From the NCBI RefSeq assembly GCF_001434405.1, contig NZ_AZFT01000053.1, positions 846,294-910,293 of the forward strand: a stretch of DNA of 64,000 nt. Reading direction: 5' to 3'. The translations under genes and the position numbers were made by a program. Under the pieces are notes generated by a model. The model was not told the origin of the DNA. It did not search any database and saw nothing but the letters and a program-made list of their open reading frames with translations. Shown piece after piece: positions 1 through 9,500 of the stretch (position 1 is its first letter; each line of letters opens with the position of its first letter). Origin of the DNA: Ligilactobacillus apodemi DSM 16634 = JCM 16172. Lineage in GTDB: Bacteria; Bacillota; Bacilli; Lactobacillales; Lactobacillaceae.

Positions 1-734
1 GAAAATGGCACGATCTTAGCCTTAGCTTGTTGGCTTAAATTGCGCCACTCTTCGTCATCATAGTTAACTACAAAATAATCAGCTTCAGTTTGGTTTTTCA
101 AAATTCTCAACTTAGCTTTGATATAATTTTCACGCGAACCATGATAATCAGTATGAGCTTCATAAATATTAGTCAACACAGCGATCTTGGGATGGAGTTC
201 CGTGATCCCCATCAATTGGAAACTCGAAAGTTCCATGACCAAAGTATCGTTTGCCGTTGCTTTTTTAGCAGTTTCTGTCGCTGGGATCCCAATGTTACCA
301 CAAGGATAAGCTTTGGCATTTTTAGCATTTTGATTAAGCATTAATGCGATCAAAGTCGTAGTTGTCGTTTTACCATTAGTACCGGTCACACCTACAAGCT
401 GTGCATCTGAAATTTCATAGGCTAATTCTGGTTCAGTAATGATCGTTAAGCCTAGCTCCTGTGCGCGTGCGATCAACGGATTACTATACGGGATCCCAGG
501 ATTTTTCACGATCAGTTCTGCATCGTCCAATAAACTCAAAGGATGCGAGCCTACCACAACTTTGATACCATCATTTTCTAAATCTGCTACTACTTGCTTA
601 TCTTGGGGTACATTTTTGTCATTAATTGTAACATCTGCACCTAATTCTTTTAAAAGATATGCTGCATGGATCCCACTTTTGCCTAAACCCACAACCAAAA
701 CATGTTTATTTTGATACTTAACTACATTTTTCAT
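1..734 (-). CDS. murD: UDP-N-acetylmuramoyl-L-alanine--D-glutamate ligase MurD (C-terminus cut by window edge)
   Basis: MurD adds D-Glu to UDP-MurNAc-L-Ala in the cytoplasm, the second amino-acid step of peptidoglycan precursor synthesis. About 244 N-terminal residues are present of the roughly 450 usual for the family; the rest lies left of the window. The start codon is the ATG at 732-734. The N-terminal Rossmann-like domain starts with a VVGLGKSG stretch (residues 14-21), and the Mur-ligase ATP-binding loop GTNGKTTTT is at about residues 118-126, followed by the central-domain motif ELSSFQL. It follows mraY by 18 bases in the dcw operon, the usual order in lactobacilli. Identification is secure; the missing end means the substrate-binding C-terminal domain cannot be checked. 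Confidence 0.96.
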   Translation of the reverse strand, partial: MKNVVKYQNKHVLVVGLGKSGIHAAYLLKELGADVTINDKNVPQDKQVVADLENDGIKVVVGSHPLSLLDDAELIVKNPGIPYSNPLIARAQELGLTIITEPELAYEISDAQLVGVTGTNGKTTTTTLIALMLNQNAKNAKAYPCGNIGIPATETAKKATANDTLVMELSSFQLMGITELHPKIAVLTNIYEAHTDYHGSRENYIKAKLRILKNQTEADYFVVNYDDEEWRNLSQQAKAKIVPF

Positions 735-752
735 ATTAAAGACTTCCTTAAA

Positions 753-1715
753 TTAAACTATTGCCACTACTGCAATAATAGCTGCAACTAAACCAATTGC
801 CCAAAATGTTAAATCAATGCGCCATTCACTCCAACCTGATTTTTCAAAATGATGATGGATCGGACTCATCTTAAAAATACGTTTACCGGTCAGTTTGAAC
901 GAAGTAACTTGCAAAATAACACTGGCAGTTTCAATTACAAAAATGATCCCGATCACAAGTAAGGATAATTCATGGCGCACTAGGATCGAAACAGCGGCTA
1001 AGCCACCACCTAAAGCTAATGAACCGGTATCCCCCATGAAAATTTTCGCTGGTTTATGGTTGAAACCTAAAAAGGCGATCAAAGCACCAATAACAGCTAA
1101 ACAAAAGATCAAGACATCATATTGAACCTGATGATATGCAATGATCGCATAAGCACCATATGCAATGATCGCTTGGCCTGAAACTAATCCATCTAAGCCA
1201 TCAGTTAAATTGACCGCATTGGAAAAGCCGACCAACCAAAAGAGTACAAATAAAATATAAAGTGTACCTAATCGAATATCATGCCCAAAAAATGTGAGTG
1301 AAAATGGGAGACCTTCATGCATATAAACAATTAAAAAGATCACCCCACCTAAAATTTGTCCCAACAATTTTTGCAACGGAGTCAAGCCTTCATTTTGTTT
1401 TCTCCATAGTTTGATCGAATCATCAAAAAAGCCTAAAAAACCATAAAGTAACAAGATGAAGTCTAAAACTAAGATCTTTGGTCCTAAATCATGCAACCAA
1501 ATTGGGACCCAGATCCCCGTAATGATGATCGCCAAGTTAAAAACAAAACCACCCATCGTCGGGGTCCCGGCTTTTGCTTTATGCCAGGTAGGTCCATCTT
1601 CACGGATCATTTGCCCTTGATTTTTTTTATGTGCATAGCTGATAAATACCGGTGTAAATAAAGCAGTTAGGATTAAACTACTGATCACCGGGATCAACAT
1701 TTGAAAAACAGTCAT
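753..1715 (-). CDS. mraY: Phospho-N-acetylmuramoyl-pentapeptide transferase MraY
   Basis: MraY transfers phospho-MurNAc-pentapeptide from UDP to undecaprenyl phosphate, making lipid I at the inner face of the membrane. The 320-aa protein has the family's size and about ten hydrophobic segments. Key signatures are visible: FFDDS near residues 96-100 (the aspartates of the polyprenyl-phosphate transferase family), NLTDGLDG at 169-176, MGDTGS at 227-232, and the histidine cluster SPIHHHF near the C-terminus. It lies between the PASTA transpeptidase and murD in a tight leftward operon (33- and 18-base gaps), which supports co-transcription with the rest of the dcw cluster. Confidence 0.97.
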   Translation of the reverse strand: MTVFQMLIPVISSLILTALFTPVFISYAHKKNQGQMIREDGPTWHKAKAGTPTMGGFVFNLAIIITGIWVPIWLHDLGPKILVLDFILLLYGFLGFFDDSIKLWRKQNEGLTPLQKLLGQILGGVIFLIVYMHEGLPFSLTFFGHDIRLGTLYILFVLFWLVGFSNAVNLTDGLDGLVSGQAIIAYGAYAIIAYHQVQYDVLIFCLAVIGALIAFLGFNHKPAKIFMGDTGSLALGGGLAAVSILVRHELSLLVIGIIFVIETASVILQVTSFKLTGKRIFKMSPIHHHFEKSGWSEWRIDLTFWAIGLVAAIIAVVAIV

Positions 1716-1748
1716 TATATTTTTCCTTCCTCTTTTTTTACTACCATT

Positions 1749-3896
1749 TTAACTTAAAGTAATGGTTAATTTAGAATTCTTAGTAATTGTTGTGCCAGCG
1801 GCAATGCTTTGCTTAGTTACGTAACCACTACCCTTAACAGTTATCTTGATTCCTGTTAAGCTAGCAAGTTTTGAAACATCGCGGCGTGACCAACCAGTTA
1901 CATCTGGCATAGTCATTTTACCACTTGTTAATAAAATAACGCGCTCGCCAGTTAAAATTGTTGTACCAGCTGTTTGTGATTGTTTCGTGACGGTCTTGCC
2001 ACTTCCGATCACAGTAACCGTTAAGCCACTCTTCTTTAAGGTCTTTTTCGCCTTCGTGGCTGATGTGCCCGTAACGTCTGGTACCGTTACTTGGGTACTT
2101 TCACTACTTGAATCACTCGACTCTTCTAATACACGTTTCATTAACGGATTAAAGATCGAAGCTAACATTTGACCTTCCGTTTGATTAGCGAAAGTTTTTG
2201 GCTGTTTCATTGTAATGTACAAAATATACTTAGGATTATCGATCGGCGCCATCCCAGCTACCGAGAATAAATAATTAGTCTCACCGGTCAAATAACCTGT
2301 CCCACTTGAATTAGCAATCTGTGCCGTCCCGGTTTTTACCCCGACATCATAGCCATCGATCTTATAGGCTGTCCCAGTACCGTTTTCACTAGTAACAACA
2401 TCTTGCATCATTGAACGTACCGTTTTAGCGGTCGAACTGCTGATCGGAGTCCCAACAACCTTAGTACTTTGCGAAGAAATAGTTTTACCAGTGTTTGAAT
2501 CCACGACCTTACTTACTAAATAAGGCTTGACCATTTTACCGTTATTGGCGATCGCCGACATTGCTTGAAGCATTTGGAACACTGTGACGTTGATCCCTTG
2601 ACCAAAAGCAGTATTGGCTTGTTCAAACGGATAATTATACTCAATGCTTCCAGACGCTTCGGTTCCTAAACCAGCATTAGTCGATTTTAGTAAACCAAAT
2701 TTCTTGATATATTTTAGCCAAACTTTTGCACCCATAGCTTGCTCTAATTTAGCCATTCCGACATTAGATGAGCGAATGAAACCTTCACGATAAGTTATCT
2801 CACCCCAACCTGCTGAATTCCAATCGCTGATCGTTTGCCCATCAATTTGGTAGGTTCCCGACTTAAAGGTCGAACTAGCATTGTAATTTCCACTATTTAT
2901 CGCAGCTGCCATGGTCAAGATCTTCATGATCGAACCAGGTTCATAGGCATCTTCTAATAAGATATTACGCCACATTGCGCTCAAACCCGAACCAGTTTGT
3001 GGGTTAAAGGTCGGTCTTTGACTGGCCGCAATTATTTCACCCGTTTTGGCATTCATCAAAACAGCTGTCATTGACTTAGGTTTATACGTCTTTTGAGCTT
3101 TACTCATTAAAGTCTCAAGATAAGTTTGTGTTCGCGTATCTAAAGTCGTATAAACATTAGCCCCGTTCTTAGCTTTTTTGGACTTCTTCTTTGAATTTGG
3201 CAAAGTCGTTCCCCGCGAATCGATCGTCGAGTTATTTACGCCATCGACCCCTGTCAGTTGCTTATTAAAGACTTTTTCAAGTCCCATGACCCCAACTAAA
3301 CTTGAGTTTTCATTTTCAGCTAACCCAATCAAGTGTGAGGCAAAAATTCCATTTGGATACAAACGAGCTTGCGAAGAAGTAAACTTGATCCCACTGATTT
3401 TGGCAGCTTCAATCTTTTTCTTAGTTTCCATGGAAATGTTTTTCCCTTTATTTCCAAGTTCTACCTGATAAAGACCATCACTAGAATTGAAGAGTTTCTT
3501 CAAAGTCGTTTTGCTGATCCCTAAATATTTATTTAAAACATTAATTGCTTTTGTCTTTTGTGAATCTTGCAAATAGTCCGGTTTTCCATCCGAAGTCTTC
3601 GCTGTTTTAGATAAGACAACGTAAATCGAATACGTTGTCGTGTCCTCAGCAATCGGCTGATTATTTGCATCGTAAATCGTCCCACGTGTTGCCTTGATCA
3701 CAGTTTTTTCGGCATACATCGCCTGTGCTAATTTAGTCAAGTTTTTATTATGGGCAGTATGGGTAATTGCCACATAAAAAAAACGACCAATAAATGTAAT
3801 GAAGACGAGGGTAACGATAAAAAATAGCGCTCTGCCAAAATAACTTCGGTTTCGTTGATCTTTTTTTACATTTATTTGCCGTTTTTTAATTCTCAT
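1749..3896 (-). CDS. PASTA-domain penicillin-binding protein (PBP2X/FtsI-type division transpeptidase)
   Basis: Class B transpeptidase that cross-links septal peptidoglycan with FtsW/FtsL at the division site. In its 715 residues there is a short basic cytoplasmic N-terminus, one membrane anchor at about 23-43, a dimerisation region, and the transpeptidase domain. The three active-site motifs are intact: SIMK at about 322-325 (catalytic Ser), SSN at 376-378 and KTGT at 521-524. Two C-terminal PASTA repeats follow a Ser-rich linker (about 597 onward), each opening with a P-D-V-T-G type turn, as in pneumococcal PBP2x. Its ATG overlaps the ftsL stop by four bases (ATGA), indicating translational coupling. 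Called pbpX, pbp2B or ftsI in different genomes, so no symbol is assigned. Confidence 0.95.
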   Translation of the reverse strand: MRIKKRQINVKKDQRNRSYFGRALFFIVTLVFITFIGRFFYVAITHTAHNKNLTKLAQAMYAEKTVIKATRGTIYDANNQPIAEDTTTYSIYVVLSKTAKTSDGKPDYLQDSQKTKAINVLNKYLGISKTTLKKLFNSSDGLYQVELGNKGKNISMETKKKIEAAKISGIKFTSSQARLYPNGIFASHLIGLAENENSSLVGVMGLEKVFNKQLTGVDGVNNSTIDSRGTTLPNSKKKSKKAKNGANVYTTLDTRTQTYLETLMSKAQKTYKPKSMTAVLMNAKTGEIIAASQRPTFNPQTGSGLSAMWRNILLEDAYEPGSIMKILTMAAAINSGNYNASSTFKSGTYQIDGQTISDWNSAGWGEITYREGFIRSSNVGMAKLEQAMGAKVWLKYIKKFGLLKSTNAGLGTEASGSIEYNYPFEQANTAFGQGINVTVFQMLQAMSAIANNGKMVKPYLVSKVVDSNTGKTISSQSTKVVGTPISSSTAKTVRSMMQDVVTSENGTGTAYKIDGYDVGVKTGTAQIANSSGTGYLTGETNYLFSVAGMAPIDNPKYILYITMKQPKTFANQTEGQMLASIFNPLMKRVLEESSDSSSESTQVTVPDVTGTSATKAKKTLKKSGLTVTVIGSGKTVTKQSQTAGTTILTGERVILLTSGKMTMPDVTGWSRRDVSKLASLTGIKITVKGSGYVTKQSIAAGTTITKNSKLTITLS

Positions 3897-4267
3897 TTAG
3901 TAACATTCCTTATGTTTTGATCATTCATAGTTAAGCCAACTTTCTTAGCAATTTTCATCAACCGCGAACGACTTGATAACTCACTAATTTCTTCTTTCAT
4001 ATTGGCATTTGAAGTCTGCAAAACTGAGACTTTCTGATTGATAGTTTGGATTTTAGCTTGAACTGATGTTACCGTCGTATTCGACCAAATAACTAAACAA
4101 GCCATTGCCATCACTAATACCCCAAGCCCAATAAACGCATTTCTTTCTGCTTTAAAATACGGATTTTTATTAGGTTGTTTTGCTTTACGCACTTTAGGTG
4201 ATCGTTCAACTTTGGTTTGTGGTGTTTGAGGTTGAGCCTCAAATCTCTTAGCAGCTGATTGTTCCAA
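3893..4267 (-). CDS. ftsL: Cell division protein FtsL
   Basis: FtsL is a small bitopic divisome protein that, with DivIB/FtsQ and DivIC/FtsB, activates septal wall synthesis. The 124-aa product has a basic, Pro/Gln-rich cytoplasmic segment, one membrane span at about residues 44-61, then an extracellular leucine-zipper-like coiled coil (from about 68). Sequence conservation in this family is low, so the call rests mainly on architecture and position between rsmH and the PASTA transpeptidase, where ftsL always sits in Firmicutes. It follows rsmH after 13 bases and its stop overlaps the next start. Confidence 0.9.
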   Translation of the reverse strand: MEQSAAKRFEAQPQTPQTKVERSPKVRKAKQPNKNPYFKAERNAFIGLGVLVMAMACLVIWSNTTVTSVQAKIQTINQKVSVLQTSNANMKEEISELSSRSRLMKIAKKVGLTMNDQNIRNVTK

Positions 4268-4280
4268 ATCTTCACATCCT

Positions 4281-5228
4281 TTACTTTATTTTTTCAATGG
4301 CTCTCAGCTTTGCAGAATGAGCACGATGATTTGCTTCTAGCTCTGCTTTCGTTGGTAAAATAGGTTTTCTAGTCACTACTTTATATTCTGGTTCAAACTC
4401 TGCGGGAATCACAGGTAATCCTACGGGAATTTCTGGCAGACTTGATTTTTCTTTAAACATGGTCTTTACTAAACGATCTTCTAGAGATTGGAAAGTAATA
4501 ACACTGATCCTACCGCCAACATTTAATATTTCTAAGGCTTGCTCCAATGATTCTTCAAGGGCACCAAGTTCATCATTAACAGCGATCCTAACTGCTTGAA
4601 ATACTTTTTTAGCTGGATGTCCACCCTTACGTCTTGCTTTAGCAGGAATACCTGCTTTAATAAGTTCAACTAACTCACCAGTCGTTTCGATCGGTGCTTG
4701 CTTACGCTGTGCTTCGATCCGACGAGCGATCGATTTAGCAAATTTTTCTTCACCATATCTAGCAAAAATCCGAACTAAATTTTGATAAGACCATTCATTA
4801 ATAATCTTTTTAGCCGTTAAAGCTTGGGTTTGATCCATTCGCATATCAAGTATTGCATCATGTTGATAACTAAAGCCTCGTTCCCCCACATCAAACTGTG
4901 GTGACGAAACCCCTAAGTCATATAAGATCCCATCCACTTTGAAAATACCGTACTCAGCTAAACAACTCTTTAAATTACGAAAATTACTTTTAATAAAGGT
5001 CAATTTCCCGGTTTCAAGGTTATTTTTTAATCTACCTGTATTATAGTCGATCGCTGTTTGATCTTGATCAAATGAGAATAGTCGCCCCTCATCCGAAAGT
5101 TTCGACAGAATCAAACTTGTATGACCTCCCCCACCTAAGGTACAGTCCACATAAACGCCATTTGGCTTAATATCAAGTTGTTCGACTGCTTCATTTAATA
5201 ACACAGTCACGTGCTTAAATTCCGTCAT
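4281..5228 (-). CDS. rsmH: 16S rRNA m4C1402 methyltransferase RsmH (MraW)
   Basis: RsmH methylates N4 of cytidine 1402 in 16S rRNA using S-adenosylmethionine, tuning decoding at the ribosomal P site. The protein is 315 aa, the family norm. The SAM-binding motif [10 protein letters not shown] is at about residues 29-38, with further family stretches [12 protein letters not shown] and a C-terminal [13 protein letters not shown]. It is the first gene of the leftward dcw run here; mraZ, which normally precedes it, is not found in the 236 bases upstream. Confidence 0.97.
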   Translation of the reverse strand: MTEFKHVTVLLNEAVEQLDIKPNGVYVDCTLGGGGHTSLILSKLSDEGRLFSFDQDQTAIDYNTGRLKNNLETGKLTFIKSNFRNLKSCLAEYGIFKVDGILYDLGVSSPQFDVGERGFSYQHDAILDMRMDQTQALTAKKIINEWSYQNLVRIFARYGEEKFAKSIARRIEAQRKQAPIETTGELVELIKAGIPAKARRKGGHPAKKVFQAVRIAVNDELGALEESLEQALEILNVGGRISVITFQSLEDRLVKTMFKEKSSLPEIPVGLPVIPAEFEPEYKVVTRKPILPTKAELEANHRAHSAKLRAIEKIK

Positions 5229-5352
5229 TTTTGATCCCTACAGCTTTCATCTTTCTTCCTATATAACAAGTATTATCATCTATCAATTAATTATAACTAA
5301 CAAATAATCAGTGCGAGTAGATAAATATGTATTAAATTAGATGTTATACAAT

Positions 5353-5381
5353 TAAATATTACCATAGTTCGATATTTTCAA
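5353..5381 (-). promoter_or_regulatory. Candidate sigma-A promoter for the dcw operon
   Basis: Reading leftward there is a TTGAAA -35-like hexamer (5376-5381) and a TATTTA -10-like hexamer (5353-5358) separated by 17 bases, about 120 bases upstream of rsmH. The -10 is weak and the region is very AT-rich, so chance occurrence is possible. No TGGGN-type repeated MraZ operator was noticed nearby. Confidence 0.3.
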
Positions 5382-5464
5382 CCACTATAATAGCTAACAA
5401 TTTGGTGTTTTTTATCAAACGTTTTACATATTTAAAAATTATTATCTGCAATTTTCAAAATTTA

Positions 5465-5842
5465 CTAAAGAAATCCAGTTTCTTGTGCTGTTTTGATAAA
5501 CAATAAAACGCAATAAACGAGTAACATTAAGATATCTAAAGTCCGCCAATATACAACAATAAAGCGTTTCAAACGAAAATCATCTTCCATGTATACTAAA
5601 TAAACTGTTAAGGCTAAACCATATGCACTCACTGCAAACGCTAAAAATGGCAACAACGAAAGCCCTGTCAACTCTACGGATAGTTGAGCGATCGCCACAA
5701 CCAAAAATAACATCATGATGTCGACTACTCTAAGTTTTTTAGGCCAGATTTTCTTTAGATATCGTTTCAAAAAAGACAGTACTATCCATAGTAAAATTAG
5801 ACTAATTGGTGTTACATACCAAGCCTCTAGCACTTCTAACAT
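5465..5842 (-). CDS. DUF3397 family membrane protein
   Basis: Small integral membrane protein of unknown function, about 125 aa with four hydrophobic segments. It resembles the DUF3397 family, which in lactobacilli lies beside mraZ/rsmH at the head of the dcw cluster. The start at 5842 (MLEVLEAWY) is preferred because AAGG sits nine bases upstream; an upstream in-frame ATG at 5905 has no ribosome-binding site. It reads in the same direction as rsmH but is separated by 236 bases of AT-rich DNA, where mraZ would be expected. A role in wall synthesis or division is only guilt by association. Confidence 0.8.
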   Translation of the reverse strand: MLEVLEAWYVTPISLILLWIVLSFLKRYLKKIWPKKLRVVDIMMLFLVVAIAQLSVELTGLSLLPFLAFAVSAYGLALTVYLVYMEDDFRLKRFIVVYWRTLDILMLLVYCVLLFIKTAQETGFL

Positions 5843-5977
5843 GTTTATCATCCTTAATTGTAAAATATTACTCTCATTATACCAATCATTTTTAGCACAA
5901 ATCAATTTTTATTTGTTTGACATCTTCTAGCGATTAACGGTATAGTGGTAGTAAAAATTTGAAAGGTGTAATTTAAC

Positions 5978-6094
5978 GTGAGAGAAAAAAAGAAACGCAC
6001 AACGTTCCAAAAAATCACGATGGTCGTTGTTTGGCTAATGTTGATCTTTACATTAGCTAGCTTGATCTTGGGATCGTTTAGTGCCTTTTTCTAA
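5978..6094 (+). CDS. DUF4044 family small membrane protein
   Basis: A 38-residue protein starting with GTG at 5978, preceded by AAAGGTG at a nine-base spacing. It has a strongly basic N-terminus (REKKKR) and a single hydrophobic helix ending at SAFF. Size, charge pattern and location next to DUF3397 match the DUF4044 proteins found at this spot in lactobacilli. It is transcribed away from the dcw cluster and followed by a strong hairpin terminator. No function is known; single-pass micropeptides in such places often bind a larger membrane complex, but nothing here shows that. Confidence 0.75.
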   Translation: MREKKKRTTFQKITMVVVWLMLIFTLASLILGSFSAFF

Positions 6095-6103
6095 AAGTCA
6101 CAC

Positions 6104-6146
6104 AAAAAAGAACTCCTTAACTCGACTGGTTAAGAAGTTCTTTTTT
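6104..6146. terminator. Bidirectional rho-independent terminator
   Basis: Inverted repeat with A-tract and T-tract flanks: arms AAAAAAGAACT-cttaac and its complement around a seven-base loop (6122-6128). It serves the converging DUF4044 gene (+) and the alpha/beta hydrolase (-), whose stop is at 6150. Confidence 0.85.
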
Positions 6147-6149
6147 ATT

Positions 6150-7079
6150 TTATTTCAAATATTTTGCCATAAAGTCGCCAACTTTTTTAGTATATGCACT
6201 TGGATCTTCATAGTATGACATCCCATGAGCTGCACCTTTTACGACCCAGAGTTCCTTTTTACCCTTAGAAGCTTGATAGTTTTGATAGACCATTCTTGTC
6301 GGGACAAACGTATCCTTACTTCCGTGGATAAAGAGTGTCGGCAAATTATTTTTCTTTAATTGGGCGGTTGCACTACCCTCTTTAAAATTAAAACCAATAA
6401 ATGGATGAGCGAGCCAACTAGCAGTAGTTAAGATCGGTTCTTTTGGTAAGCCAAATTGGGCAGTCAACTGTTCACCTAATTCTTCATAGATCGAAGAATA
6501 GCCACAATCTTCTACAATTACTTTAACTTGTTTAGGTAACTTTTCACCACTAAGCATCATAACTGTTGCCCCACCCATGCTTACACCAAAAAGACCAATT
6601 TCTGAATTTTTACCATTTTTAGCAATAACTTCATTGAGCCATTTCTTATAATCCAAGCGATCTAACCAACCAAAAGTAATAAAAGTACCTTCACTTCTTC
6701 CAGCAGCCCGATCGTCTGGCGCTAATACGTTATAGCCTAGATCATGAAACATTCTGATATAACTCGCCATTCGTGTACTGTTTTCACGGTAGCCATGAGC
6801 TATGACGATCGTTTTGTTAGTTTTTTTAGTAGCTGGTACATAAGTTGCTTTTAACGTTAATTTACCATCATAAGATTTTTCCGTCCATGTTTGCTTGGAA
6901 ACTTGTTTTAGCCAGGCTTGATCTTTTTTTAAGATCTTAGCTTTTTTAGCCGCTGGTGCCCCTAAACTAGCTGAGTCTCTAACGAAAGCATAGTTGACTA
7001 AATATGCATTTACGCCTAAAAATGCTATGGCCAATAGCCCAATTATGATCGTAATTATTTTTTTCTTCCGTTTTTTCAT
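6150..7079 (-). CDS. Membrane-anchored alpha/beta hydrolase
   Basis: Serine hydrolase of the alpha/beta fold, 309 aa, with a basic N-terminus and a signal-anchor helix at about 8-28, so the catalytic domain is probably outside the cell. The oxyanion region HGYREN is at about 95-100, the nucleophile elbow GVSMGG places Ser at about 168, and the C-terminal HGSKDTFVP and AAHGMSY stretches supply the acid and His of the triad. Related lactobacillar proteins are annotated as lysophospholipase-like or feruloyl-esterase-like, but substrate cannot be told from sequence. It follows cls by 19 bases, so the two may be co-transcribed. Confidence 0.85.
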   Translation of the reverse strand: MKKRKKKIITIIIGLLAIAFLGVNAYLVNYAFVRDSASLGAPAAKKAKILKKDQAWLKQVSKQTWTEKSYDGKLTLKATYVPATKKTNKTIVIAHGYRENSTRMASYIRMFHDLGYNVLAPDDRAAGRSEGTFITFGWLDRLDYKKWLNEVIAKNGKNSEIGLFGVSMGGATVMMLSGEKLPKQVKVIVEDCGYSSIYEELGEQLTAQFGLPKEPILTTASWLAHPFIGFNFKEGSATAQLKKNNLPTLFIHGSKDTFVPTRMVYQNYQASKGKKELWVVKGAAHGMSYYEDPSAYTKKVGDFMAKYLK

Positions 7080-7098
7080 GCCCTATAAAAATTCCTTT

Positions 7099-8562
7099 TT
7101 ACAAAATAGGTGATAACAATCTGGAGAAATATTGCTTAAATTTACGCCAACTAGATTGTTTATCAAAGTATTCTGGAGTTAATTTAGTACATTTATCCAA
7201 ATCGGCTTCAAAGAGCCCCTTTAGTTTTTTGGCTAGAGTACGGTCATAACAAAAGGCATTTGCTTCAAAGTTTAATTTGAAACTTCTAAAGTCTACGTTA
7301 GCCGAACCAACCGAGGAAAGTTGGGAATCAACAACAAAAGTTTTGGCATGAATAAAGCCAGCATCATACTTATAGACTTCAACACCCTTACTTACTAAAT
7401 ATTTAGCATAGTACTCAGTTGCGCGGTAAACAAAGGCATGGTCTGGCATACATGGAATCATGATCTTAACATCGACCCCAGACTTAGCTGCCACAACTAA
7501 GGCTTCTAAGACAGAATCATCAGGGATCAAGTAGGGCGTTTGAATGTAGATGTAGTCATTAGCCCGACTGATCAATTTTAAATAGCCCTTCTTGATCGCT
7601 TCAACTTCACTATCTGGACCAGAAGAAACAATTTGGATCCCAATATTGCCCTTTTGACGTTGCAATGGGAAATAAGTTTCACTGTATTTAACGGGTTCTT
7701 TGCCTTTAACGTTTTTGATCGTTGCATTCCAGTCCATTAAAAAGCGTGATTGCATTGAAATGACCGCATTACCAACTACGCGCAAATGCGTATCACGCCA
7801 ATAACCAAACTTTTCAGTCCGACTCAAATATTGGTCCCCAATGTTAAAGCCACCAATATAGCCGATTTTTCCGTCAATAATCGCTAGCTTGCGGTGTTCA
7901 CGATAATTGATCCGCGGACTGTGGATCAACGCTTTTTTGTAAGCAAAGAATGGTTGTGCTTCGCCACCTAAAGCTTCTAGCTTGTTAAAGAAATCACGCG
8001 CTTGCCCCCGCGAACCCATGCTATCATAGATGATCCGCACTTTGACGCCACGCTTAGCTGCATCTTCTAAGCTCTTGAGAATTTTATGACCGATCCGATC
8101 ACTGAAAAAGGAATAATACTCTAAATGAACATGATGTTTAGCATGTTCGATATCTGTGATCAATTGCGCAAACTTATCATGTCCATCAATATAGACATCA
8201 ACTTGATTATTTTTAGTTAAGATCGCATGGTCTGTTTCTAACAAGAGATGAACGGTTTGCCGAACTTCATGTGTCCGGAGGCCTTCTGGCAATAATTCTT
8301 CTTCTTTCCACTGTTCCTTTTGTAATTCAACTAATTGGTCTAACCCCAGACGCTTTTGCATCTTTAAATCAAACATCTTTTCTTTCGATATTTTTTTACC
8401 AACTAGTAAATAAATCCCAAAACCAATAACAGGTAAAAGATTTAAAACTAATAACCACGCCCAAGTTGCTGTAATATCACGCGGTTCTTTAAAGACCGTA
8501 ATGATCGCCGCAATAATATTTAGCAGCAAAATAATACTGAGAATTCCTACTACATTAATCAA
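7099..8562 (-). CDS. cls: Cardiolipin synthase (phospholipase D family)
   Basis: Condenses phosphatidylglycerol molecules to cardiolipin at the membrane. Two N-terminal membrane spans with a connecting PLDNc-type region are followed by two phospholipase D HKD motifs, HRKLAIIDGKIGYIGG near residue 225 and HAKTFVVDSQLSSVGSAN near 405, the hallmark of the enzyme. The start at 8562 (TTG, protein 487 aa) is chosen because AAGGGATGG lies nine bases upstream; a GTG at 8607 would add 15 residues but has no ribosome-binding site. It precedes the hydrolase gene in the same direction. Confidence 0.93.
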   Translation of the reverse strand: MINVVGILSIILLLNIIAAIITVFKEPRDITATWAWLLVLNLLPVIGFGIYLLVGKKISKEKMFDLKMQKRLGLDQLVELQKEQWKEEELLPEGLRTHEVRQTVHLLLETDHAILTKNNQVDVYIDGHDKFAQLITDIEHAKHHVHLEYYSFFSDRIGHKILKSLEDAAKRGVKVRIIYDSMGSRGQARDFFNKLEALGGEAQPFFAYKKALIHSPRINYREHRKLAIIDGKIGYIGGFNIGDQYLSRTEKFGYWRDTHLRVVGNAVISMQSRFLMDWNATIKNVKGKEPVKYSETYFPLQRQKGNIGIQIVSSGPDSEVEAIKKGYLKLISRANDYIYIQTPYLIPDDSVLEALVVAAKSGVDVKIMIPCMPDHAFVYRATEYYAKYLVSKGVEVYKYDAGFIHAKTFVVDSQLSSVGSANVDFRSFKLNFEANAFCYDRTLAKKLKGLFEADLDKCTKLTPEYFDKQSSWRKFKQYFSRLLSPIL

Positions 8563-8658
8563 CTTAACTTTCCATCCCTTCAAAATAGGTTCATTATGAG
8601 TATACACTCAATGTTTTTTTATGTCAGTTCAAAACTTAAATTCCCCATCAAGAGTTCA

Positions 8659-9486
8659 TTAATTGGTATTTGTATTAGTTGTCCCAAACCACTTTTTATT
8701 TAAGCGATCGATCGTCCCATTTTCTTTTAAAATCTTAAGCGCACGATTGATCTTCTTTCTTAATGTCTTATCGCCTTTACGCATCCCCACTACAAAAGAT
8801 TCAGAAGCAAAACCTGTTTTTACCGTTCGATAACTACTTGGGTCTGATTTATGTGAAACATAGTAGTTCGCATAAACACTATCGATCAAGAGCCCTTGAA
8901 TCCGGTTGACATCAAGGTCCATAAACGCATTATTAAAAGTATCGTATTGAATGGCTTCTTTAACATATTGTTTCAAGACCTTAGGTTGGTCGATATAGGC
9001 TTGATAACCCGAAGATCCACTTTGAAGCCCCAAGATCTTACCTTTCATATCTGCGGTAGAAGTAATATTTTGTGCTGTTTTTGTAACTAAAACTTGCTCA
9101 TTTGTTAAATATGGATCACTAAAGGCCACATTTTTTGCTCTTGAAGTTGTCTTAGTGTAACCATTCCAAATCAGATCGATCGTTTGATTACGTAATTCCG
9201 TTTCTTTCATTGACCAATCGATCGTTTGAAAATCAGGCGTGATGCCATATAATTTGAAAACTGCTTTAGCTAAATCGATATCGTAGCCTACCAATTTCCC
9301 ATTTTTTTCCCGAAATCCCATCGGAACGAAACTATCGTCTAAACCGATCACGACTTTCTTTTTGGCCACGATTTGTGACCAAGTATCAGTTGTATCGGCT
9401 TTTTTCTTAACGTTTGTACACCCAGAAAGACTCATGACCAGGAATAAGCCGAAAAAAAGGGCGACAAATTTTACATATCTTTTCAT
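8659..9486 (-). CDS. Amino-acid ABC transporter substrate-binding lipoprotein
   Basis: Extracellular receptor of a polar amino-acid importer (SBP family 3). The 275-aa precursor has a signal peptide with lipobox LSGC (Cys about 23), so the mature protein is lipid-anchored. Conserved SBP3 features are visible: VVIGLDDSFVPMGF at the mature N-terminus, GYDIDLAKAV, and the C-terminal IDRLNKKWFG. It is the last gene of a permease-ATPase-receptor operon behind a T-box leader. The T-box suggests the ligand is the amino acid sensed by its tRNA; a His codon is the best candidate, but the receptor sequence alone does not fix specificity. Confidence 0.92.
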   Translation of the reverse strand: MKRYVKFVALFFGLFLVMSLSGCTNVKKKADTTDTWSQIVAKKKVVIGLDDSFVPMGFREKNGKLVGYDIDLAKAVFKLYGITPDFQTIDWSMKETELRNQTIDLIWNGYTKTTSRAKNVAFSDPYLTNEQVLVTKTAQNITSTADMKGKILGLQSGSSGYQAYIDQPKVLKQYVKEAIQYDTFNNAFMDLDVNRIQGLLIDSVYANYYVSHKSDPSSYRTVKTGFASESFVVGMRKGDKTLRKKINRALKILKENGTIDRLNKKWFGTTNTNTN

Positions 9487-9500
9487 TTGCTCTCATTCCT

